Origin: Rhodobacteraceae bacterium HLUCCA08
GTDB lineage: Bacteria; Pseudomonadota; Alphaproteobacteria; Rhodobacterales; Rhodobacteraceae
Direction of reading: 5' to 3'
DNA: 64,000 nucleotides
Assembly (NCBI GenBank): GCA_001314655.1
Contig: LJSF01000014.1
Coordinates: 64,001 to 128,000, forward strand
Positions 40,044 through 46,759 of this stretch are shown piece by piece; position 1 is the first letter of the stretch, and every line of letters starts with the position of its first letter. Below the pieces are notes generated by a model. It did not search any database. It saw only the letters and a program-made list of their open reading frames with translations, and had not been told where the DNA came from. Both the position numbers and the translations under genes were made by a program.

Positions 40044-42052
40044 AAACCCACGACGACCTCGACGATCTGAAAGCGGCGTTCGACGCCGCCACTCCGGCGC
40101 CGGACCCGGCCAGGAAGGCCGACACCCTCCGCCTCGCCCGGGAAAATTTCGACCGTCACCAAGGATCGGCGAACCCGGCCCGTCTCAGCTCCGTAACCGC
40201 CCCTCGGGGCTTCATGACCGGAGTGAAACGGATGTTCGCCACCCTGACCGGAAAACGGGCCCTGACCCTGACCACCGCCATCGTCGCCTGCGGCCTCGTC
40301 GTGCTGACGCCCGCCGGGCGCGACCTTCTGAACCTGCCCGCCCGTGGCCCGATCATGGCCGACCGCGGCCCGACCGCCGACCAGCCGCAGGTCACGCCGC
40401 GACCCGCCGACACCGTCGCCCCGCCGGCCGAGGAACCGGCGATCGCCCCCGTGACCGATACCCTGGCCGACACGCTGGTTGCCCCGACCACGCCCCCGCG
40501 GGCCGAGGCCGAGCTGTTGCAGAACCGTGTCCCGGCGGCGCCCACGCCGTCCCCCCAGGCCGGCGTCGAAACCCGCGCGCCGCTTGGCCTGAACGCTGTC
40601 GCCAACCCGCAAGACGCCCGCGTCGCGCCGCCGCCGAACACCGAAACCTTCGCCAACGAAGACCCCAACCCGTTGAAAGTGACGGCCCGGGAACCGGTCT
40701 CGACCTTCTCCATCGATGTCGACACCGCCGCCTATTCGGTGGTCCGCAATTCGCTGGAACGCGGCGCGCTGCCCCCGCCCCAGGCCGTGCGGATCGAGGA
40801 AATGATCAATTATTTCCCCTATGATTATCCCGCGCCGGAACCGGGTGCGGCCCCCTTCGAACCCAGTGTCAACGTGTTCGAAACCCCGTGGAACGCCGAG
40901 ACGCAACTGGTCCATATCGGCATCCAGGGCACCCTGCCCGCGCTTGACGACCGCCCGCCGCTGAACCTCGTCTTCCTGATCGACACCTCCGGGTCGATGG
41001 AGGATCCGTCCAAACTGCCGCTTCTGCGCCAGTCCTTCCTGATGATGCTCGACCAGCTGCGCCCCGAGGATCAGGTCGCCATCGTCACCTATGCCGGGTC
41101 CGCCGGCATGGTTCTGGAACCGACCCCGGCCTCGGACCGCGCCACCATCGCCGCCGCGCTCGACACGCTGTCCGCCGGCGGATCGACCAACGGCCAGGGC
41201 GGGCTGGAACAGGCCTATGCGGCGGCCGAAACCATGGCCGAGGCGGGCGAGGTCAGTCGCGTGATCCTGGCCACCGACGGCGATTTCAACGTCGGGCTCA
41301 GCGATCCCGGGGCGCTCGAGGATTACATCGCCGACAAGCGCGACAGCGGCGTCTACCTGTCGGTGCTCGGCTTCGGGCGCGGGAACCTGCAGGATGCCAC
41401 GATGCAGGCGCTGGCGCAGAACGGCAACGGCACCGCCGCCTATATCGACACCCTGAGCGAGGCGCAGAAAGTCCTTGTCGATCAACTCACCGGCGCGCTG
41501 TTCCCGATCGCGAACGACGTCAAGATCCAGGTCGAATTCAACCCCGCGCAGGTCGCCGAATACCGTCTGATCGGCTATGAAACCCGCGCCCTGAACCGCG
41601 AGGATTTCAATAACGACCAGGTCGATGCAGGAGAATTGGGGGCGGGCCACTCCGTCACCGCGATCTATGAAATCACCCCGGTCGGCAGCCCCGCCATCCT
41701 GAACGATCCGCTGCGCTACGCCGCCGAGGCCCCGGCCGACGCCGCCACCGACGAGATCGGCTTCCTGCGGATGCGCTACAAGGCCCCGGGCGACAGCGAA
41801 AGCCAGTTGATCGAAATGCCCTTCGCCACCACCGGCGCCCCGGGCACCCCGGGCACCCCGGGCACCGAGGCGCAATTCGCCGCCGCCATCGCCGGGTTCG
41901 GCCAGCTGCTGCGCGGCGATGCGCAATACCTGAACGGCTGGGATTACGCCGATGCGATCGCGCTGGCCAATGCGAACCGGGGCGCCGACCCTTTCGGCTA
42001 CCGGACCGAGGCGGTGCAGCTGATGCGCCTGGCCCAAAGCCTGGACAACTGA
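40040..42052 (+). CDS. Membrane-anchored VWA-domain protein (YfbK-like), possible sigma regulator
   Basis: 670 aa. Residues 1-65 are cytoplasmic and helical with an anti-sigma-like length (DDLDDLKAAFDAATPAPDPA), then one TM helix (about 72-95, ALTLTTAIVACGLVVL). A Pro/Ala-rich linker (about 100-215) leads to the periplasmic part: an N-terminal VWA-associated segment (FSIDVDTAAYSVVRNSLERG, MINYFPYDYPAPE), the VWA domain with intact MIDAS DTSGSM (about 315-490), and the YfbK/DUF3520 C-terminal region (FNPAQVAEYRLIGYETRALN). A 9-bp unit repeated three times encodes GTPGTPGT near the end. The gene overlaps the sigma-factor gene by 4 nt, and a terminator follows at 42113. Confidence 0.88.
   Translation: MKTHDDLDDLKAAFDAATPAPDPARKADTLRLARENFDRHQGSANPARLSSVTAPRGFMTGVKRMFATLTGKRALTLTTAIVACGLVVLTPAGRDLLNLPARGPIMADRGPTADQPQVTPRPADTVAPPAEEPAIAPVTDTLADTLVAPTTPPRAEAELLQNRVPAAPTPSPQAGVETRAPLGLNAVANPQDARVAPPPNTETFANEDPNPLKVTAREPVSTFSIDVDTAAYSVVRNSLERGALPPPQAVRIEEMINYFPYDYPAPEPGAAPFEPSVNVFETPWNAETQLVHIGIQGTLPALDDRPPLNLVFLIDTSGSMEDPSKLPLLRQSFLMMLDQLRPEDQVAIVTYAGSAGMVLEPTPASDRATIAAALDTLSAGGSTNGQGGLEQAYAAAETMAEAGEVSRVILATDGDFNVGLSDPGALEDYIADKRDSGVYLSVLGFGRGNLQDATMQALAQNGNGTAAYIDTLSEAQKVLVDQLTGALFPIANDVKIQVEFNPAQVAEYRLIGYETRALNREDFNNDQVDAGELGAGHSVTAIYEITPVGSPAILNDPLRYAAEAPADAATDEIGFLRMRYKAPGDSESQLIEMPFATTGAPGTPGTPGTEAQFAAAIAGFGQLLRGDAQYLNGWDYADAIALANANRGADPFGYRTEAVQLMRLAQSLDN
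41839..41865 (+). repeat. In-frame 9-bp tandem repeat in the VWA gene
   Basis: Three perfect copies of CCCGGGCAC, coding for Pro-Gly-Thr repeats in the VWA protein. Changes in copy number would keep the reading frame. Confidence 0.9.
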
Positions 42053-42112
42053 CCCCCCGGGGGCGCGGGTCGGTTTCCGGCCGGGCGGCCCCGGACCGAA
42101 CCGGGCCGCGAC

Positions 42113-42136
42113 GGGCGCAGGGCTTCCCCTGCGCCC
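42113..42136. terminator. Bidirectional terminator hairpin between convergent genes
   Basis: GGGCGCAGGG (42113-42122), loop CTTC, CCCTGCGCCC (42127-42136): a perfect 10-bp stem between the VWA gene (stop 42052) and the YafY gene (stop 42159). Confidence 0.75.
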
Positions 42137-42158
42137 CTTCGCCTTCGCCCCCCGGCGG

Positions 42159-42851
42159 TCACGGCCGGGGATGTTCCCGCGCCATGATCTTGTAGAAGTC
42201 CCGCAAGGTCTTGCCCGGCTCGTCCCGGAACCGGCCGGCCGCGTCGACGTCTTCGATCCGGTCCAGGCGGAACATCCTGAAATCGTTACGCAATTCGCAC
42301 CAGGCCACGGCGGTCCAGACCTTGCCCCAGAACCACAGGCCCAGCGGCCGTATCACCCGCTGGCTGGGCCGGCCGGCCTCGTCGGCATAGGCGATGTCCA
42401 GCCGCATCCGATCCTCGGCCGCCCGTTCGATCCGGTCGACCATGGCGCGCAGCGCGTCGGTCATCTCGCCGGTATGGAAGGCATGGACCGGGACGCGGGC
42501 GGCCCGGGCGCGGGCCGGGTCGGGCAGCACCGCCTCGATCTTGACCAGCGCCTCCTCGGCGGCCGCCGCCATCGCAGCCCCGCCCCAGGCCCGGATCAGC
42601 CGGGCACCGGCGACCAGGGCCACGACCTCGGCCTCGGTGAACATCAGCGGCGGCAGGTCGTAGCCCGCGCGCATGACATACCCGACGCCGGCCTCGCCCT
42701 CGATCGGCACGCCGGATCCGATCAGGTCGGCCATGTCGCGGTAGATCGTGCGCCTGGTGACCTCCAGCCGCTCGGCCAGCTGCGCCGCGGTCAGCAGCCG
42801 ACCGCCGCGCAGATACTGGACGATCTGGAACAGGCGGTCGGCGCGTCTCAT
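42159..42851 (-). CDS. YafY-type HTH/WYL-domain regulator
   Basis: 230 aa. The N-terminal helix-turn-helix of the HTH_11 type is RLFQIVQYLRGGRLLTAAQLAERLEVTRRTIYRDMADL, followed by GYDLPPLMFTEAEVVALVAGARL and a C-terminal WYL domain (QRVIRPLGLWFWGKVWTAVAWCELRNDFRMFRLDRIED), whose R-x-[F/L]-x-L-D-R-I motif is intact. Such regulators often sit with small VOC or DinB proteins and control them. Here the VOC gene is immediately upstream on the same strand, 13 nt away, and a 22-bp palindrome lies before it. Confidence 0.9.
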   Translation of the reverse strand: MRRADRLFQIVQYLRGGRLLTAAQLAERLEVTRRTIYRDMADLIGSGVPIEGEAGVGYVMRAGYDLPPLMFTEAEVVALVAGARLIRAWGGAAMAAAAEEALVKIEAVLPDPARARAARVPVHAFHTGEMTDALRAMVDRIERAAEDRMRLDIAYADEAGRPSQRVIRPLGLWFWGKVWTAVAWCELRNDFRMFRLDRIEDVDAAGRFRDEPGKTLRDFYKIMAREHPRP

Positions 42852-42864
42852 GGCAGGATCCGCA

Positions 42865-43233
42865 TCAATGGGCCTTCATCTCGAACAGGGCGATGGAATT
42901 GCCATCGGGATCGGCGGCGTATTGGAACCGGCCCTGGGGGATCTCGATCACCGGCCCCATCACCTGCCCCCCGGCGGCGACACAGCGTTCGGCCCCGGCC
43001 TCGACCCGATCGGGCAGCGCCAGGTGGATCGTCGACCCGGCCGCGGGCGTGCCGGGATAGAGGTGCCCGCCCACGACCATCTCGTCCGCATCGGTCAGGG
43101 CGTTGAAGGTGGCGACCTCGTTGGGGCCCATATCGGTGATCCGCATCGTCCAGCCGAACACCTCGGCATAGAAATCGGCGGCTTTCTTCAGATCGGTCAC
43201 GGGGATTTCGGTCCAGACGACAAGGGGCTGCAT
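42865..43233 (-). CDS. VOC (glyoxalase/bleomycin resistance) family protein
   Basis: 122 aa, a single VOC unit of two beta-alpha-beta-beta-beta modules: LVVWTEIPVTDLKKAADFYAEVFGW at the start, MVVGGHLYPGTPAAGSTIHLAL in the middle and GRFQYAADPDGNSIALFEMK at the end. His in STIHLAL and Glu in ALFEM are candidate metal ligands. The start ATG 43233 follows AAAGGAAA. The substrate is unknown. It is probably cotranscribed with the YafY-type regulator. Confidence 0.88.
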   Translation of the reverse strand: MQPLVVWTEIPVTDLKKAADFYAEVFGWTMRITDMGPNEVATFNALTDADEMVVGGHLYPGTPAAGSTIHLALPDRVEAGAERCVAAGGQVMGPVIEIPQGRFQYAADPDGNSIALFEMKAH

Positions 43234-43287
43234 CGGGGTTTCCTTTCGGGTTGCAGGCTTTCGATCCCCCGGCTTCTGACACACCCC

Positions 43288-43309
43288 TGCTGACAGCTGT
43301 CTGTCAGCA
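43288..43309. promoter_or_regulatory. Palindrome upstream of the VOC-yafY pair, candidate operator
   Basis: TGCTGACAG (43288-43296), spacer CTGT, CTGTCAGCA (43301-43309): perfect 9-bp arms located 55-76 bp before the VOC start and overlapping the stop codon of the preceding gene (43304-43306). It may bind the YafY-type regulator; as an RNA hairpin it could also terminate the upstream transcript. Confidence 0.55.
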
Positions 43310-44065
43310 TGCTGCGACCCAGCCCAGCCCCTCTTCCGTCCGCCCCCCGGGCGCGTATTCGCCGCTGACCCAGCCGTCATAGCCATCGGCATCGAGCCGG
43401 GCGAAAAAGGCCGGATAGTCGATCTCGCCGCCCATCGGTTCATGCCGCCCCGGCGCGCCGGCCACCTGCACATGCACCACATGGGCGCGCACCGCCGCCC
43501 AGGCGCCGATCACGTCACCGGTGATGCGGTGGGCATGGTAGGCGTCGAATTGCAGGCCCAGGTTGGGGGCGCCGACCGCGTCGAGCACCTCGAGCGCCAG
43601 GTCGAAATCGGACAGGAAATAGCCGGGCATGTCGTGCCGGTTGATCGGCTCGATCGTCAGCCGCTGCCGGCCCGCCTGCTCGGCCGCCCGGCGCAGGTTG
43701 TCGATATAGACGGCCCGGGCCTGCGCCCCCTCGGCCACCCCCGCCATCACGTGAATGAATCCGGCCCCCAGGGCCCCGGCATAGCGCAGGCTGCGGCGGA
43801 ACGCGCCGGCAAAGCGCCCGGCCTCCTCCGGGATCGCGGCAAAGCCGCGCGGGCCGTCAGGATCGGCGTAATTCGGCGGCGGGCAGTTGATCGACACCAG
43901 CGGCAGCCCCGCCCGGGCCAGCGCATGGCCCAGCGCGGCGGCGTTCTCGTCATAGGGAAACTGCAGCTCGACCGCACCGAACCCGGCGGCGGCGGCCGCT
44001 TCGGGCCGCTCCAGCAGGGGCAGTTCGGTGAACAGCCAGGACAGGTTGGCGCAGAACTTGGGCAT
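43304..44065 (-). CDS. Hydroxypyruvate isomerase-like TIM-barrel protein
   Basis: 253 aa starting MPKFCANLSWLFTELPLLER, the usual beginning of Hyi proteins. The AP-endonuclease-2-type TIM barrel shows AVELQFPYDENAAALGHAL, SINCPPPNYADPDGPRGFAA, LTIEPINRHDMPGYFLSDF (metal-binding Glu, and the diagnostic EPIN.xDxPGY), LQFDAYHAHRITGDV and GEYAPGG. Hyi interconverts hydroxypyruvate and tartronate semialdehyde in the glyoxylate/glycerate route; related OtnI enzymes act on sugar acids. Notably glcDEF, which makes glyoxylate, lies 8.5 kb away. It follows DUF1285 after 26 nt on the same strand. Confidence 0.85.
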   Translation of the reverse strand: MPKFCANLSWLFTELPLLERPEAAAAAGFGAVELQFPYDENAAALGHALARAGLPLVSINCPPPNYADPDGPRGFAAIPEEAGRFAGAFRRSLRYAGALGAGFIHVMAGVAEGAQARAVYIDNLRRAAEQAGRQRLTIEPINRHDMPGYFLSDFDLALEVLDAVGAPNLGLQFDAYHAHRITGDVIGAWAAVRAHVVHVQVAGAPGRHEPMGGEIDYPAFFARLDADGYDGWVSGEYAPGGRTEEGLGWVAAC

Positions 44066-44091
44066 GGCGGCACTTAAGCGCGCCGGCCGGC

Positions 44092-44679
44092 TCAGGGCAA
44101 CTCCGCCGCCGGGATGATCGGAAAGAACATCCCGCCCGAGCGCAGCCCGAACCACTCCGCGCCATCGTGATCGGAGACTTCGCCCAGATCGACCAGCCGG
44201 TAGAAACTCTTGCGGTCGATCAGCGCCTCCAGGTTGCGGCGGATCAGGATATAGGGCGACGGTTCGCCGGTTTCGGCGTCGCGTTCCACCCGGATCGGGT
44301 GATCCGGCCCGGCCACCGCCGTATCCCCGACATTGGTGACGAACCGCAGATCGGCCCCGTCGCGCTCGAAATCCACCGCGACGAAGGGCGCGTCATCGAC
44401 CGTGATCCCGACCTTTTCGACCGGCGTGACCAGGAAATAGGCATCGCCCTCGCGCTTGAGGATGGTCGAGAACAGCCGCACCAGCTCGGCCCGGCCGATC
44501 GGCGTGCCCTGGTAGAACCAGGTCCCGTCCCGGGCGATGCGCATGTCCAGGTCGCCGCAGAAGGGCGGATCCCATGTGTCGACCGGCGGCAATCCGCGCG
44601 CGCCGGCGCGTTTCGCCGCCGCCGTCAGCCCCTCCATCCCGGCTTTCACGGATGTTTCATCGCGCTTTCCATTTCCCAT
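44092..44679 (-). CDS. DUF1285 family protein
   Basis: 195 aa, cytoplasmic. DUF1285 hallmarks are CGDLDMRIARDGTWFYQGTP, RLFSTILKREGDAYFLVTPV and EKVGITVDDAPFVAVDFERD. The start is set at MGNGKRDETSVKAG (ATG 44679); a second in-frame ATG 14 codons later is possible. It is divergent from the MoxR operon (64 bp between starts), an arrangement I recall as common in Rhodobacteraceae, so a shared regulatory region is likely. Structures of the family show a compact alpha/beta fold; the function is unknown. Confidence 0.85.
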   Translation of the reverse strand: MGNGKRDETSVKAGMEGLTAAAKRAGARGLPPVDTWDPPFCGDLDMRIARDGTWFYQGTPIGRAELVRLFSTILKREGDAYFLVTPVEKVGITVDDAPFVAVDFERDGADLRFVTNVGDTAVAGPDHPIRVERDAETGEPSPYILIRRNLEALIDRKSFYRLVDLGEVSDHDGAEWFGLRSGGMFFPIIPAAELP

Positions 44680-44743
44680 TGGGCCTGACCGCGTTATCTG
44701 TTCAACTGTGCCGCGAAACATAGCCCGAGAACAGGAAATTGCC

Positions 44744-45751
44744 ATGGCCGACGCCGACACCCTGCTGCAAGAGATCGACGCCCTCGGTGACCGCCTGGCC
44801 CAGGCCCGGGCCTCGATCGCGCGCCGTTTCATCGGGCAGGACACGGTCGTCGACCTGACGCTTGCGGCGCTGCTGTGCGGCGGCCATGCGCTGCTGATCG
44901 GCCTGCCGGGGCTGGGCAAGACCCGGTTGGTGGACACGCTGGGCACGGTGATGGGCCTCAGTTCCGGCCGGATCCAGTTCACGCCGGACCTGATGCCGGC
45001 CGATATCCTGGGCTCCGAAGTGCTGGAAACCGCCGCCGACGGCGCCCGGTCGTTCCGCTTCATCGAGGGGCCGATCTTCTGCCAGCTGCTGATGGCCGAC
45101 GAAATCAACCGCGCCTCTCCCCGCACCCAGTCGGCGCTTTTGCAGGCGATGCAGGAACGCGAGGTCACGGTGGCCGGGGCGCATTACCCGCTGGGCCGCC
45201 CGTTCCACGTTCTGGCCACCCAGAACCCGATCGAGCAGGAAGGCACCTACCCCCTGCCCGAGGCGCAGCTCGACCGCTTCCTGGTGCAGGTCGACGTGCC
45301 CTATCCGGACCGCGACACCGAGCGCGACATCCTGCTGGCCACCACCGGCGTCGAAGAGGATGTCTCGACCGAGGTCTTCACCGCCGAGGCCCTGCTGGCG
45401 GCCCAGACCCTGCTGCGCCGGATGCCGGTGGGCGAGGCGATCGTCGAGATGATCCTCGACCTGGTCCGCGCCTGCCGCCCCGGCGATGCCAGCGCCCCGC
45501 AGGAGGTCACCGACAGCGTCGCCTGGGGCCCGGGGCCGCGCGCCGCCCAGGCGCTGATGCTGACGGTTCGGGCCGAGGCGCTGCTGAACGGCCGCCTGGC
45601 GCCCTCGGCCGAGGATGTGCGCCGCATGGCCGCCCCGGTCCTGACCCACCGCATGGCGCTGTCCTTTGCCGCCCGCGCCCGCGGCGAAACCCTGCCGGCG
45701 CTGATCGCCCGTGTCGCCGACCGCATCACCCGGGTCGAGGCCGCCGCGTGA
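44744..45751 (+). CDS. MoxR-family AAA+ ATPase
   Basis: 335 aa. The MoxR ATPase core shows Walker A LLIGLPGLGKTRLVDTL, the strand FTPDLMPADILGSEV, Walker B FCQLLMADEINRASPRTQSALLQAMQE, and sensor-1 VLATQNPIEQEGTYPLPEAQLDRF. The C-terminal lid follows. MoxR proteins act as chaperones for VWA-type or metallo-protein partners. The start ATG 44744 follows ACAGGAAA. It is the first gene of a four-gene operon, overlapping the DUF58 gene by GTGA. Confidence 0.95.
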   Translation: MADADTLLQEIDALGDRLAQARASIARRFIGQDTVVDLTLAALLCGGHALLIGLPGLGKTRLVDTLGTVMGLSSGRIQFTPDLMPADILGSEVLETAADGARSFRFIEGPIFCQLLMADEINRASPRTQSALLQAMQEREVTVAGAHYPLGRPFHVLATQNPIEQEGTYPLPEAQLDRFLVQVDVPYPDRDTERDILLATTGVEEDVSTEVFTAEALLAAQTLLRRMPVGEAIVEMILDLVRACRPGDASAPQEVTDSVAWGPGPRAAQALMLTVRAEALLNGRLAPSAEDVRRMAAPVLTHRMALSFAARARGETLPALIARVADRITRVEAAA

Positions 45752-46632
45752 CCGACGCCCCCGCCCCGCCGCTGGCCCTGCGCAGCCGGGCCGAGGAGCA
45801 GGCCGCGGCCTTTCCGCCGCTGCTGGCCGAGGCCGAGCATCTGGCCACGACCGTCCTGCTGGGCGAACACGGCCGGCGTCGGGCCGGACTGGGCGAAACC
45901 TTCTGGCAATACCGCCCGGCGATGCATTGGGACGAGGCGCGGATGATCGACTGGCGCCGCTCGGGCCGGTCGGACACGCAATTCGTCCAGGACAAGGAAT
46001 GGCAGGTCGCCCAATCGGTGCTGATCTGGACCGACCGGGCCGCGTCGATGTCCTTTGCCTCGGCCAAGGACGGGCCCAGCAAGGCCGATCGCGCCACCCT
46101 GCTGGCGCTGGCCGCGACGGTCCTGATGATCCGCGGCGGCGAACGGGTCGGGCTGACCGGCACCCTGCTGCCGCCGCGCCGGGGCGAGGACCAGATCCGC
46201 CGGATCGCCGAAACGCTCCTGTCCACCGATCCCGAGGATTACGGCCGCCCGGTCGCCGACGGCATGCCGCGCCATTCCCGCGCCCTGTTCATCTCGGATT
46301 TCCTGGGCGATATCGCGGCGATCGAAACCGCCCTGACCGATGCCGCCGACCGCGACGTGCACGGGGTGATCCTGCAGGTCCTGGACCCGGCCGAAGAGGC
46401 GTTTCCCTATGACGGGCGGACGATCTTCGAATCGATGACCGGCGCGATCCGCCACGAAACCCTGAAGGCCGGAGAGCTGAAACAGCGCTATCTGGCGCGT
46501 CTGGCCGAACGCAAGGACCGCCTGGCGCGGCTGGCCCGCGACACCGGCTGGCGGTTCCACACCCACCATACCGGCGACAGCGCGGCGTCGGCGCTGTTGT
46601 GGCTGCACGGCGCACTTGGGCGGAAAGCATGA
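45748..46632 (+). CDS. DUF58 (VWA-like) protein of the MoxR operon
   Basis: 294 aa with a GTG start (45748) overlapping the MoxR stop. The DUF58 motif is near residue 60: FWQYRPAMHWDEARMIDWRRSGRSD, followed by QVAQSVLIWTDRAASMSFAS, a degenerate MIDAS strand (DRAASMS in place of DxSxS), and HSRALFISDFLGD. It is cytoplasmic. DUF58 proteins are the usual immediate partner of MoxR. After its stop comes a 127-bp gap carrying an inverted repeat before the next operon gene. Confidence 0.9.
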   Translation: MTDAPAPPLALRSRAEEQAAAFPPLLAEAEHLATTVLLGEHGRRRAGLGETFWQYRPAMHWDEARMIDWRRSGRSDTQFVQDKEWQVAQSVLIWTDRAASMSFASAKDGPSKADRATLLALAATVLMIRGGERVGLTGTLLPPRRGEDQIRRIAETLLSTDPEDYGRPVADGMPRHSRALFISDFLGDIAAIETALTDAADRDVHGVILQVLDPAEEAFPYDGRTIFESMTGAIRHETLKAGELKQRYLARLAERKDRLARLARDTGWRFHTHHTGDSAASALLWLHGALGRKA

Positions 46633-46674
46633 TGACAGCCGACGTCGACATCTTGCGGAACGACGGCCAGAGGT

Positions 46675-46734
46675 CCCGGGTCAGGCCCGGGACGGGTGAC
46701 GCCCTGTCCCGACGCGCCCCGGGCCCGACCCGGG
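46675..46734. repeat. Second copy of the dispersed inverted repeat, inside the MoxR operon
   Basis: CCCGGGTCAGGCCCGGG (46675-46691) and CCCGGGCCCGACCCGGG (46718-46734) pair over 17 bp with one mismatch (G-U in RNA). The flanks are also shared with the copy at 22783-22833 (GGTCCCGGG...GGGACGGGTG). Located between DUF58 and the BatA/DUF4159 gene, it could attenuate transcription. Confidence 0.8.
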
Positions 46735-46759
46735 GCCTCCACCCGAAAGCGCGCCGCTG

